Origin: JBKEDS01 sp047975545
GTDB lineage: Bacteria; Bacteroidota; Bacteroidia; Flavobacteriales; Flavobacteriaceae
Direction of reading: 5' to 3'
DNA: 64,000 bases
Assembly: GCA_047975545.1 (NCBI GenBank)
Contig: JBKEDS010000004.1
Coordinates: forward strand, 71,541 to 135,540
The notes beneath the pieces are model-generated. The model was not told the DNA's origin. It saw nothing but the letters and a program-made list of their open reading frames with translations, and ran no database searches. Position numbers and translations under genes: made by a program. This document shows, piece by piece, positions 18,157-26,709 of this stretch (position 1 is the stretch's first letter; each line of letters starts with the position of its first letter).

Positions 18157-18214
18157 ATGGAACACCCAAATTACCATTCCACTGTATGATTAAGTATAAT
18201 CATGGGTGTTTCAT
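18157..18214. promoter_or_regulatory. nested inverted repeat in the pdhB-etfB divergent region
   Basis: ATGGAACACCCA (18157-18168) and TGGGTGTTTCAT (18203-18214) pair at 11 of 12 positions. Inside, ATGATTA (18186-18192) and TAATCAT (18197-18203) form a second perfect stem with an AGTA loop. It lies 31 bases before pdhB and could be a leader hairpin of that gene or an operator. The remaining 160 bases toward etfB are AT-rich without a clear promoter match. Confidence 0.5.
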
Positions 18215-18373
18215 TAAATTTTAATTTTAATCGGACAACAAAAATAACAATAATTAAGATACTTTTTGGTGAGATTTTCCTAAATTTTATTATGCAAGCA
18301 TAGTAAATGTTTCAAATAAAATATTTAAATTCGTAACCTTAACAAACATACAGATTTAAAACTCTATTTTATT

Positions 18374-19120
18374 ATGAAGCTATTAGTGTGCATTAGCCAT
18401 GTTCCGGATACAACATCGAAAATCAATTTCACCGAAAACGATACGAAATTAGATACCAACGGGGTACAATTTGTAATTAACCCCAACGACGAATTTGGCC
18501 TAACCCGGGCCATGTGGTTTAAGGAAAAACAAGGCGCAACCGTAACGGTTGTTAACGTTGGCGGTCCTGAAACCGAGCCAACCTTACGCAAAGCCCTTGC
18601 CATTGGTGCCGATGAGGCTATTCGGGTAAACACACCCGCTACCGACGGTTTTGCCGTAGCCAAACAACTGGCCGAAGTGGTTAAAAACGGTAATTACGAT
18701 TTGGTTATTGCCGGGCGCGAATCCATAGACTATAACGGCGGTATGGTACCCGGCATGGTAGCAGCACTAACGCAAGCCAATTTTGTTAATAATTGTATTG
18801 GCTTGGAAATTAACGGCAATACCGCAACCGCAGTCCGTGAAATGGACGGCGGAAAAGAAACCCTAACCACCGCTTTGCCCTTGGTAATTGGCGGCCAAAA
18901 AGGGTTGGTAGAGGAAAGCGACCTACGCATACCCAACATGCGGGGCATTATGATGGCCCGACAAAAAAAACTAACCGTTGCGAACCCCATTAGCGCAACG
19001 GACGAAACAACCGCTGTTAAATTTGAAAAGCCCGCCCCAAAAGGCGCTGTTAAGTTGGTAGACCCCAACAATTTGGACGAACTCGTTAATTTATTGCACA
19101 GCGAAGCCAAGGTAATTTAG
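18374..19120 (+). CDS. etfB: electron transfer flavoprotein, beta subunit
   Basis: This 248-residue subunit of the soluble ETF heterodimer binds AMP and helps carry electrons from acyl-CoA dehydrogenases to the quinone pool. Family landmarks are 'MKLLVCISHVPDTTSKINF', 'NPNDEFGLTRA' and the signature 'REMDGGKETLTTALPLVIGGQKG' region. The alpha subunit follows 103 bases downstream on the same strand. A glutaryl-CoA dehydrogenase elsewhere in the window (43172) is a likely electron donor. Confidence 0.94.
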   Translation: MKLLVCISHVPDTTSKINFTENDTKLDTNGVQFVINPNDEFGLTRAMWFKEKQGATVTVVNVGGPETEPTLRKALAIGADEAIRVNTPATDGFAVAKQLAEVVKNGNYDLVIAGRESIDYNGGMVPGMVAALTQANFVNNCIGLEINGNTATAVREMDGGKETLTTALPLVIGGQKGLVEESDLRIPNMRGIMMARQKKLTVANPISATDETTAVKFEKPAPKGAVKLVDPNNLDELVNLLHSEAKVI

Positions 19121-19223
19121 GCCGCAAGCCATTCCGAACTGGTTTCGGAATATTTTAAAAGAATTTAAAGAAAGAATTAACAAGACCCTGAAACGAGTTT
19201 AGGGTTAACAAAAAACAAAAATC

Positions 19224-20183
19224 ATGTCAGTTTTAGTATATACCGAATCCGAACAAGGAAATTTTAAAAAAACCGCCCTCGAAGCCGCTTCGTACGCCAA
19301 GGCCGTTGCTAACCAAATGGGTACGACCGTAACCGCCATTAGTATAAACGCCAACGACAGCTCGGCATTGGACAATTATGGTGCAGATAAGGTTTTACAA
19401 GTTAGTAACACACAATTAACCGAATTTAACGCCAACAATTACGCCCAAGCTATTAAGCAAGCTGCCGATAAGGAAAATGCAAAAATTATTATTTTAAGCG
19501 CCAGTGCCGACAGCAAGTATTTGGCGCCTTTATTAGCGGTAAGCCTTAATGCTGGTTATGTTTCCAATGTTATTGCCGCGCCAACCAGCACCTCGCCCTT
19601 TACCGTAAAGCGCACCGCTTTTACCAATAAGGCTTTTGAAACCACGACCGTTAATACCAATATAAAAATCATTAGTTTGTCAAGTAATTCGTTTGGGGTG
19701 AAAGAAACTAACGGTAGTGCTACTACCGAAGATTTTTCGCCCACCATTTCAGCTTCAAACATAAAAATTGAAAACGTAGAAAAAGCCAAGGACAAGGTAA
19801 GCATTGCCGATGCCGAAATCGTGGTTTCCGGCGGACGAGGCTTAAAAGGCCCTGAAAACTGGGGCATGATTGAAGAACTGGCCGATGTTTTGGGCGCAGC
19901 CACGGCATGCTCGAAACCCGTATCCGACCTTGGGTGGCGCCCCCACTCCGAACACGTTGGGCAAACCGGAAAACCCGTGGCGGCAAACCTATATATTGCC
20001 ATTGGTATTTCGGGAGCTATCCAACATTTGGCGGGCGTTAACGCTTCAAAAGTAAAGCTGGTTATCAATAACGACCCCGAAGCCCCATTTTTTAAAGCCG
20101 CCGATTACGGTGTGGTAGGCGATGCCTTTGAGGTAGTGCCAGCCCTTATAGAAAAATTAAAAGCGTTTAAGGCGCAACAGTAA
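19224..20183 (+). CDS. etfA: electron transfer flavoprotein, alpha subunit
   Basis: The 319-residue protein has the ETF N-terminal domain and the C-terminal FAD-binding domain. The latter is marked by 'VVSGGRGLKGPENWGMIEEL', 'GWRPHSEHVGQTGK' and 'YIAIGISGAIQHLAG'. These residues hold FAD and position the redox centre toward the partner dehydrogenase. It forms the ETF heterodimer with the upstream gene product, and the two are probably one operon. Confidence 0.95.
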   Translation: MSVLVYTESEQGNFKKTALEAASYAKAVANQMGTTVTAISINANDSSALDNYGADKVLQVSNTQLTEFNANNYAQAIKQAADKENAKIIILSASADSKYLAPLLAVSLNAGYVSNVIAAPTSTSPFTVKRTAFTNKAFETTTVNTNIKIISLSSNSFGVKETNGSATTEDFSPTISASNIKIENVEKAKDKVSIADAEIVVSGGRGLKGPENWGMIEELADVLGAATACSKPVSDLGWRPHSEHVGQTGKPVAANLYIAIGISGAIQHLAGVNASKVKLVINNDPEAPFFKAADYGVVGDAFEVVPALIEKLKAFKAQQ

Positions 20184-20311
20184 ATAAATAATTTCTTTTA
20201 AATTGTACTGTTCTAATACGAACCGCTTAAATTAGTGTTTTATTACATAATTCTATCGTATAGGGTTTGGTAAAGTCCTAATTTAAACGGTTCTTTGCGT
20301 TTTAATTCATT

Positions 20312-20947
20312 ATGAGTTTAGTTAGATTAAATATAAAGGGCATATCCTACAGCCAAACCCAAAATGGCGCCTACGCCCTTATTTTAAACGAAGTGGACGG
20401 CGAACGCAAACTCCCCATTGTTATTGGCGCTTTCGAAGCACAATCTATTGCCATAGCCTTGGAAAAGGACATTAGACCACCACGCCCGCTAACCCACGAT
20501 TTGTTTAAAAGTTTTGCCGACAGGTTCGATATTGTGGTCAAGCAGGTTATTATCCACAAATTGGTTGATGGCGTTTTTTATTCCAGCTTAATTTGCGAGC
20601 GCGATAAAATAGAAGAAATTATCGATGCCCGTACCAGCGATGCCATAGCCTTGGCTCTACGGTTCGACGCCCCTATTTTCACCTACAAAAATATTTTGGA
20701 CAAAGCGGGCATTTATTTAAAGGTGAATCCCGAAAAAGCTGAAAATGAAGAGCCTATTACCAACACCGAAAAAGAAGATATGTTGGTTGAAGAACTTTTA
20801 ACCGAAAGCCCAAAGCCCAGCCAGCCCAACCCCGGACTTAAAAACAAAACACTCGAAGAACTAAAAACCCTTTTAAACGAAGCCGTTGAAAATGAAGATT
20901 ACGAAAAAGCCGCATATATAAGGGACGAAATTTCAAAACGGGAATAA
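20312..20947 (+). CDS. bifunctional nuclease family protein with UvrB/UvrC motif
   Basis: The first 140 residues or so match the BFN (DUF151) fold ('LPIVIGAFEAQSIAIALE', 'ARTSDAIALALRFDAPIF'). The last 35 residues form a UVR-type helical hairpin ('LNEAVENEDYEKAAYIRDEI') that in UvrB and UvrC mediates their contact. Plant and mycobacterial BFN relatives show RNase/DNase activity, but the role in Bacteroidota is not established. It follows etfA by 128 bases and is the last plus-strand gene before the repeated leader modules. Confidence 0.85.
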   Translation: MSLVRLNIKGISYSQTQNGAYALILNEVDGERKLPIVIGAFEAQSIAIALEKDIRPPRPLTHDLFKSFADRFDIVVKQVIIHKLVDGVFYSSLICERDKIEEIIDARTSDAIALALRFDAPIFTYKNILDKAGIYLKVNPEKAENEEPITNTEKEDMLVEELLTESPKPSQPNPGLKNKTLEELKTLLNEAVENEDYEKAAYIRDEISKRE

Positions 20948-20967
20948 TTCACATTATATAAACGCTC

Positions 20968-21117
20968 ATGAAACCCTCATAGAGGGCTTTAGCAAAGCCA
21001 AAATAAAGACCTCCACAAAAGGTCATGAATAAAAACAGCGGACAGTAATCTTTTTCGGCTTTTTTGCTGTGTTGTTTAAAAAACTTAAAATCAAATATTT
21101 AACTTAAATTTATTCGT
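20968..21117 (+). repeat. leader module R2, copy 1
   Basis: A roughly 150-base sequence recurs on the opposite strand at 56050-56197. It starts ATGAAACCCTC and ends TTATTCGT. Hairpins in order are CCCTC-ATA-GAGGG, GGCTT-TAGCA-AAGCC and GACCT...AGGTC, then CGGCTTTTTTG and an AT-rich tail. Differences between copies fall in loops or keep pairing. Here it directly precedes module R1. In the other copy its end meets a start codon. Confidence 0.8.
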
Positions 21118-21212
21118 ATGAAAGCCCATAATGGGCATTTGGCAAACAATAGACATTACTCGCCAAAATAATTAAATAACTGAACCATAGGTTCTTGATA
21201 AAATTTAAATAG
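21118..21212 (+). repeat. leader module R1, copy 1 (abuts nupC)
   Basis: A 95-base sequence is repeated at 56402-56496 with only two substitutions (21153 and 21160). Hairpins are GCCCA-TAA-TGGGC, TTTGGC...GCCAAA and GAACC-ATA-GGTTC, ending TTTAAATAG directly against the nupC start codon. It also contains a 17-codon frame starting ATGAAAGCC, but both substitutions change the peptide, so translation is doubtful. It behaves as a 5' untranslated leader. Confidence 0.85.
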
Positions 21213-22736
21213 ATGAAAAACGTATTTTTGTCCTTCGCCTTTCTTTTTTTAACATTAATTACCGATGGCATTGCCCAAGGCACGGACAAAATTACACCCC
21301 AAGACACCCTTCAACAAAACACTACGGAGCATGTTTTGGCCACACAAGATGTTGTTTTAACCACCAACGCCAATCCGCAAGAAACCCAACAAAACGTTGT
21401 AGCAAGCACGCCTTCAACCATTATTCCAAGCCAAGGATTTTCGGTTAACAGCCTTTGGCGGGGCGCATTAGGCATGGTGTCTTTAATTATTATAGCTTTT
21501 TTGTTTAGTAGTAACCGCAAAGCCATAAATTGGAAAATCGTAGGCATAGGCCTGAGCTTTCAACTTCTTATCGCTATTGGCGTTCTTAAAGTTAATTTTA
21601 TAAAAAAAGCCTTCGAATATATAGGCGGTTTATTTATTAGCGTATTGGACTTTACCCGTGCGGGGAGCGAGTTTTTGTTCGAGGGCTTGGTTGGCGATAT
21701 GGATAAATTCGGTTACATTTTTGCCTTTCAGGTGCTGCCCACCATTGTATTCTTTTCGGCCTTGACCTCGGTGCTGTTTTATTTGGGTATTATACAAAAA
21801 GTGGTTAAGGGCATGGCGTGGCTGCTATCAAAAGCCCTAAAAATATCAGGAGCCGAAAGCCTAAGCGTGGCGGGCAATATATTTTTGGGACAAACCGAAG
21901 CCCCGCTCTTGATCAAGGCTTATTTGGAAAAAATGAACAAGTCCGAAATGCTCCTGGTCATGATTGGCGGTATGGCCACCGTTGCCGGGGCTGTTTTGGC
22001 CGCCTACATAGGTTTTTTGGGTGGTGAAGACGAGGATTTACGCCTATTTTATGCCAAGCACCTTTTGGCAGCTTCGGTCATGGCGGCACCGGGCGCTATT
22101 GTAATTTCAAAAATACTGTACCCACAAACCGAACCCGTAAATACCGATGTTACAGTATCGCAGGACAAAATAGGCACCAATTTTTTAGACGCCATAGCCA
22201 ACGGCACCACCGAGGGGCTAAAATTAGCCGCCAACGTAGGGGCTATGCTTTTGGTGTTCGTGGCATTTATTGCCATGTTTAACGGTATTTTAAATTGGAT
22301 TGGCAACACCTCTACCCTTAACACCTGGATAGCAAGCAAAACACCTTACGAAAGTTTGTCCTTGGAGTTTGTTTTAGGCTACGTATTTGCACCCTTAATG
22401 TGGCTTATTGGCGTTGCCAAAGAAGACATGATGATGATGGGGCAACTGTTGGGCATTAAATTGGCAGCCAGTGAATTTGTTGGCTACATCCAGCTAAGGG
22501 ATTTAAAAAACGCTGCCAGTGCCACGCATTTTAACTACGAAAAATCGATAATCATGGCTACCTATATGCTTTGCGGCTTTGCCAACTTTGCTTCAATTGG
22601 CATACAAATAGGCGGTATTGGCTCGCTTGCGCCCGGACAGCGTAAAACCCTGTCCAAATTCGGCATAAAAGCCTTAATTGGCGGCACATTGGCCTCTTTG
22701 GTTTCGGCAACTATTGCGGGAATGATTATTGGGTAA
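21213..22736 (+). CDS. nupC: NupC-family concentrative nucleoside transporter
   Basis: The 507-residue protein has a cleavable-looking N-terminal signal (MKNVFLSFAFLFLTLITDGIAQ), a polar Thr/Gln-rich stretch to about residue 75, and then the NupC/CNT membrane core with about eight segments. Core landmarks are 'GNIFLGQTEAPLLIKAY', 'MIGGMATVAGAVLAAY' and 'KEDMMMMGQLLGIKLA'. CNT proteins take up nucleosides with H+ or Na+. The N-terminal extension is a feature of Bacteroidota members. The gene starts at the end of leader module R1, and thyA follows, suggesting a pyrimidine theme. Confidence 0.88.
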   Translation: MKNVFLSFAFLFLTLITDGIAQGTDKITPQDTLQQNTTEHVLATQDVVLTTNANPQETQQNVVASTPSTIIPSQGFSVNSLWRGALGMVSLIIIAFLFSSNRKAINWKIVGIGLSFQLLIAIGVLKVNFIKKAFEYIGGLFISVLDFTRAGSEFLFEGLVGDMDKFGYIFAFQVLPTIVFFSALTSVLFYLGIIQKVVKGMAWLLSKALKISGAESLSVAGNIFLGQTEAPLLIKAYLEKMNKSEMLLVMIGGMATVAGAVLAAYIGFLGGEDEDLRLFYAKHLLAASVMAAPGAIVISKILYPQTEPVNTDVTVSQDKIGTNFLDAIANGTTEGLKLAANVGAMLLVFVAFIAMFNGILNWIGNTSTLNTWIASKTPYESLSLEFVLGYVFAPLMWLIGVAKEDMMMMGQLLGIKLAASEFVGYIQLRDLKNAASATHFNYEKSIIMATYMLCGFANFASIGIQIGGIGSLAPGQRKTLSKFGIKALIGGTLASLVSATIAGMIIG

Positions 22737-22901
22737 ATCGTTAATAACTTTTACACAAACTAAAAAAGAAGAAACGCTTTGGAGTTGCCTTATTTTATAC
22801 TTTTGCTATCCAACGCAAACAGTTATTAGCCATTAATTAATATTAAATTCATCTATGTGTAAGCCTATTGAAACCATAGTGAAGAATATCAAAAGAACAA
22901 C

Positions 22902-23726
22902 ATGAAACAATACCACGATTTAGTAAAGCACGTTTTAGAATACGGCAACGAAAAAGGCGACCGCACGGGTACGGGCACAAAAAGTGTATTTGGCTACCAA
23001 ATGCGATTCGATTTAAATGAAGGTTTCCCCATGGTTACCACAAAAAAACTGCATTTAAAATCGATTATTTACGAGTTGCTATGGTTTTTAAAAGGCGACA
23101 CCAATATTAGGTATTTAACCGAAAACGGCGTTCGTATCTGGAACGAATGGGCCGATAAAAACGGTAATCTCGGCCCTGTTTACGGCCACCAATGGCGCAA
23201 CTGGAACAGCGACGAAATAGACCAAATTAAAGAAGTAATTGAAACCCTGAAAGCCAATCCCAACAGCAGGCGCATGCTGGTATCGGCATGGAACCCTTCG
23301 GTATTGCCCGACACATCCAAAAGTTTTAGCGACAATGTTGCAAACGGCAAAGCCGCCCTGCCGCCCTGCCATGCGTTTTTTCAGTTTTATGTGGCAAACG
23401 GCAAGCTGTCGTGCCAACTTTACCAGCGCAGTGCCGATATTTTCCTTGGCGTGCCTTTCAATATAGCATCGTATGCCTTGCTAACCATGATGATGGCCCA
23501 AGTTTGCGGCTACCAAGCGGGCGAGTTTATCCACACCTTTGGCGACGCCCATATTTACAGCAACCATTACGAGCAACTTGAGCTACAATTATCCAGAACA
23601 CCAAAACCTTTGCCTACCATGAGGCTAAACCCCAAAGTAACCAATATTTTCGATTTTACTTTTGAAGATTTTACATTAGAAAATTACAACCCACACCCCC
23701 GTATTAAAGGTGCGGTAGCAGTATAA
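22902..23726 (+). CDS. thyA: thymidylate synthase
   Basis: This enzyme methylates dUMP to dTMP with methylene-tetrahydrofolate. The catalytic Cys is C156 in 'LPPCHAFFQFYV'. The phosphate-binding Arg ('GDRTGTG') and the 'QLYQRSADIFLGVPFNIASYA' folate/dUMP segment are present. The 274-residue length is normal. A dihydrofolate reductase fusion 670 bases downstream would recycle the dihydrofolate formed. A strong bidirectional terminator follows directly. Confidence 0.96.
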   Translation: MKQYHDLVKHVLEYGNEKGDRTGTGTKSVFGYQMRFDLNEGFPMVTTKKLHLKSIIYELLWFLKGDTNIRYLTENGVRIWNEWADKNGNLGPVYGHQWRNWNSDEIDQIKEVIETLKANPNSRRMLVSAWNPSVLPDTSKSFSDNVANGKAALPPCHAFFQFYVANGKLSCQLYQRSADIFLGVPFNIASYALLTMMMAQVCGYQAGEFIHTFGDAHIYSNHYEQLELQLSRTPKPLPTMRLNPKVTNIFDFTFEDFTLENYNPHPRIKGAVAV

Positions 23727-23770
23727 AAAGAAAAGCCTCCAAAAACAATTTTTGGAGGCTTTTCTTTTTA
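23724..23770. terminator. bidirectional terminator between thyA and the CBM48 gene
   Basis: A perfect 22-bp inverted repeat (23724-23745 and 23749-23770) with a CAA loop carries GCCTCC/GGAGGC flanked by A and T runs on both sides. It can stop transcription of both convergent genes. Confidence 0.92.
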
Positions 23771-23785
23771 AGGATTACAGTATGC

Positions 23786-24082
23786 TTACACGTTTACCAC
23801 GCTATTATCAGCTGCCGCAAATTCGTTCCATACGTAAGCATCGGCGGCATCGTCGTTAACATAAACGCCATCTACAACGTACTTAAACTCGTAGGACGCA
23901 TTGCTGTCCAAATCGATAGTTTCCTTAAAAACACCGCTTTTTAATTTTTTTAACGGTGTTGCCTTTACGTTCCATTTATTAAAATCGCCTACCAACACTA
24001 CTTTTTTTGCATCGGCCGCAAGGATTGAAAATGTTACTTTACAAATGGGTTTGCTCTTTAAGTATTTTTTTGAGATTGCCAT
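23786..24082 (-). CDS. isoamylase early-set (CBM48-like) domain protein
   Basis: This 98-residue protein is a single glycogen-binding beta-sandwich of the isoamylase N-terminal or AMPK-beta type ('VLVGDFNKWN', 'SGVFKETIDL', 'YEFKYVVDG'). It lacks any catalytic domain. Such stand-alone domains are common in Bacteroidota and may tether enzymes to glycogen, but no specific role is known. A consensus -7 box lies 33 bases upstream, and the 314-base gap to the next gene otherwise looks empty. Confidence 0.82.
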   Translation of the reverse strand: MAISKKYLKSKPICKVTFSILAADAKKVVLVGDFNKWNVKATPLKKLKSGVFKETIDLDSNASYEFKYVVDGVYVNDDAADAYVWNEFAAADNSVVNV

Positions 24083-24114
24083 AATTCATTTATTTTTTGT
24101 TGTGTTATTTGCTG

Positions 24115-24122
24115 CAAATGTA
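24115..24122 (-). promoter_or_regulatory. -7 box upstream of the CBM48 gene
   Basis: The minus strand reads TACATTTG, an exact TAnnTTTG match, 33 bases before the start codon. No TTG is found at the ideal distance upstream. Confidence 0.45.
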
Positions 24123-24396
24123 CAAAACAATTCAACTTCGTTTACATATATTACTGGTTTACAGGTGCGAATTATCAATTTATTAACACGTGTATAGTAT
24201 TATTAAGGTCAGTTTGTGTTTTACCCTTAATAATTGTATTATCGCTAATTAAAACACGTTTCTTTTAACCTGATTTTCAATTTATTCTCCTTAAAAATAA
24301 GGTATTGAAACAAAGAAAACCTAAATTCGCACAATAATTGTATTCAACAAAGCCACTTTAAAACAAAACCGTAACTTTGCACTATAACGTTATATT

Positions 24397-25302
24397 ATGT
24401 TTGGAAAGAAAAAAACAACCCCGGAAATAGATAAAGAGCAATTAGAATTAATTAAAACAGCCCAAAAACGCATTAAGCAAAAAAAATGGCTATATGTACA
24501 TTTTGTTTTGTTTTTAATAGGCTGTGTATTTTTAATTTTGGCTAATACTGTATTGGGTATTGGTAAAGATTATACCATTTTCGGCGTTAACTGGTTTGTT
24601 TTTGCCATTTTAATTTGGGCCTTCTTTTTTGTTTACCATCTATTTAACGTTTTTGTTACCAATAGATTTATGGGCAAGACTTGGGAAACGCAACAACTAA
24701 ACAAACTGGTAGCCAAGCAAAAAGAACGTATAGAAAAACTAAAGGCAAACCTGCCCAAAGATCAAAAATTACTCGCCAAAACCACTTCGGGAACAACGGT
24801 TAAACCTGCCCATAAAAACCTAACCATAATTGTAGCGGCCGCCGAAAATAACGTCATTGGCAAGGACAACCAGCTTATTTGGCATTTGGGCGACGACCTA
24901 AAACGCTTTAAGCAACTAACCACCGGCCACCATATTATTATGGGGCGAAAAACCTTTGAAAGTTTCCCCAAGCCATTGCCCAACCGAACCCATGTAGTTA
25001 TTACCCGCCAAAAGGACTACAAAGCCCCCGAGGGCGTTATATTGGTTAATTCGTTGGAAGATGCCATCGATGCTTCAAAAAACGATTCGCAACCCTTTAT
25101 TATAGGCGGCGGCGAGGTATACAGGCAAGCCATAAAACTGGCTGCAAAAATTGAACTAACACGGGTACACGAAACCTTTGTGGGCGATGCTTTTTTTCCG
25201 GCAATAGACACCAATATTTGGAAAGAAACCGCCAATACATTCCACACGAAAGACCAAAACGACGATTACGATTATTCGTTTATAACCTACGAAAAACGAT
25301 AA
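24397..25302 (+). CDS. folA: 2TM-domain / dihydrofolate reductase fusion
   Basis: Residues 31-53 and 65-87 form two membrane segments of the 2TM-domain type, followed by a short coiled coil (about 97-117). Residues 141-301 are a complete dihydrofolate reductase ('IIVAAAENNVIGKDNQLIWHL', acidic D166/D167, 'IIMGRKTFESFPKPLPNRTHVVITR', 'FIIGGGEVYRQA'). The enzyme reduces dihydrofolate with NADPH. One uninterrupted frame joins both parts, so the enzyme should be held at the inner membrane on its cytoplasmic side. A TAACTTTG -7 box lies at 24372-24379. Confidence 0.9.
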   Translation: MFGKKKTTPEIDKEQLELIKTAQKRIKQKKWLYVHFVLFLIGCVFLILANTVLGIGKDYTIFGVNWFVFAILIWAFFFVYHLFNVFVTNRFMGKTWETQQLNKLVAKQKERIEKLKANLPKDQKLLAKTTSGTTVKPAHKNLTIIVAAAENNVIGKDNQLIWHLGDDLKRFKQLTTGHHIIMGRKTFESFPKPLPNRTHVVITRQKDYKAPEGVILVNSLEDAIDASKNDSQPFIIGGGEVYRQAIKLAAKIELTRVHETFVGDAFFPAIDTNIWKETANTFHTKDQNDDYDYSFITYEKR

Positions 25303-25322
25303 TCGCCTTAACGCATTGCATT

Positions 25323-26684
25323 ATGGCAATATTATCTAAACAAAATTTATGGCTGTGGCTACTCTGCTTTGGCATGGTATCCTGCGCCCCTACCGGAAAA
25401 TGGTTTAGCCCCGTTACCAACGGTCTTGTTTCGTATAAGGTAAAAGAACCTAAAACACCAGAAACCGATTTTGTGGGCAATCGAGCAACCATTGTGTACC
25501 TTAAAAATTTAAACATCGACAAAATCGGGCAAAACAGCAATTCAAAAGATATAAATTGGTTACTGTCGCAAGGCTACCGTGTTGTTGTTTTCAATTATAA
25601 GAATCATAAAAACACCGTGGCAACCGCAATCAACCAAGATATTATAGCTTTTAACGATTCGTTGGCATCGGGGCGTTTTTGCAATCTTACCAATTGCTCT
25701 ACCTATAAAACGTATATTCTTTTTGAAGGCTACCGAATATGGCGCGACATACCCTATTTTGTGGACAACCCAAAAGTTTATAACACGCCAAAGGAATACA
25801 CCGTTGGCGATACGTTGCACATGGATATTGTTTATCCTACCAAACCAACAACAAGCATTCCTGTTATTTTATCGTTTTCCTACAGTAACAGTTATGCCGC
25901 TTTTAATCAGGATGAAGGAAACCTCACCAATGCCAACAAGGATTTGCGCATGCACCTACCTTACACCTTAGCCGGATTTAACGATTCAGTTTTAGAAGGC
26001 GCCCCCGCTCACGGTATGGCTTGGGCCATTGCCGACCACCCAAAATACTGCCCTTGGGGAAGTGGTAAGCCCGAAAACGGCAAAAACGACACTTACAAAT
26101 CGTATCAAACCAATCCCGATGCCGCCCAAAAAGTAAAATCGGCCATTAGAGTTTTGCGCACAAAAGCCAAGACCCTGGATTTATCCGGAAATATTGGTAT
26201 TTACGGTTTTTCAAGAGGCGCTACGGCAGGCGCCATGGCCATTGGCAACCGTAAAGTCCCGGAATTTGAAAACGCAGGTTTCAACATCGGGGCAAACAGT
26301 CAAGTACAAGCTGCCGCCCTTGGCCCCGGTGTTTTCGATTACACCATAATTTACAACACTTTAAACAATGGCGATGCTAATTTAGAGCTGCGTTGCCCTT
26401 GGGCTTGGGGCGAACTACAAAGTAATTATTCGCTTTGGAAAACCATGGGTGCCAATTATTTGGTTGAAACCTCATCGGCACCCGTCCTGTTTTTTTACAA
26501 CACCGGCGATGCACCTTATTATTCCGAACAAATTGCACATTTAAAAAAAACATTGGATTCGTTAAAAGTACCCACCCAAACCTTGGTTGATTACGGCAAT
26601 GGGCATACCGTTCCGCAAACTTTTTCGGATTTAAACACGGTGTACCATTTTTTTAAAACCTATCTAAAACAAAAAACTAAGTAA
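25323..26684 (+). CDS. alpha/beta-hydrolase-fold lipoprotein
   Basis: The start at 25323 gives a lipoprotein-type signal with C21 after 'FGMVS'; the frame is open further upstream but that part overlaps the folA end. The 453-residue product has a nucleophile elbow 'YGFSRGATAG' (G-x-S-x-G) in its second half and a late 'GNGHTVP' with a candidate catalytic His. That fits a serine hydrolase of the alpha/beta fold in the cell envelope. The substrate is unknown. The lipobox has Met at -3, which is not ideal. Confidence 0.68.
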   Translation: MAILSKQNLWLWLLCFGMVSCAPTGKWFSPVTNGLVSYKVKEPKTPETDFVGNRATIVYLKNLNIDKIGQNSNSKDINWLLSQGYRVVVFNYKNHKNTVATAINQDIIAFNDSLASGRFCNLTNCSTYKTYILFEGYRIWRDIPYFVDNPKVYNTPKEYTVGDTLHMDIVYPTKPTTSIPVILSFSYSNSYAAFNQDEGNLTNANKDLRMHLPYTLAGFNDSVLEGAPAHGMAWAIADHPKYCPWGSGKPENGKNDTYKSYQTNPDAAQKVKSAIRVLRTKAKTLDLSGNIGIYGFSRGATAGAMAIGNRKVPEFENAGFNIGANSQVQAAALGPGVFDYTIIYNTLNNGDANLELRCPWAWGELQSNYSLWKTMGANYLVETSSAPVLFFYNTGDAPYYSEQIAHLKKTLDSLKVPTQTLVDYGNGHTVPQTFSDLNTVYHFFKTYLKQKTK

Positions 26685-26709
26685 CCTATCTATTTACTAA
26701 CTTTGAAAC

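Noticed and set aside
20968..21030. Short reading frame at the start of leader module R2
   Set aside because: Copy 2 reads 19 codons, but copy 1 has a stop after four codons, so a conserved peptide is excluded.
21118..21171. 17-codon reading frame at the start of leader module R1
   Set aside because: It is present in both copies, but both substitutions between copies change the amino acid (Arg/Ser and Ser/Pro), so there is no sign of selection on a peptide.
25218..25322. Upstream in-frame start for the lipoprotein hydrolase
   Set aside because: It overlaps the folA end in another frame and would bury the lipoprotein signal peptide 35 residues inside the protein.
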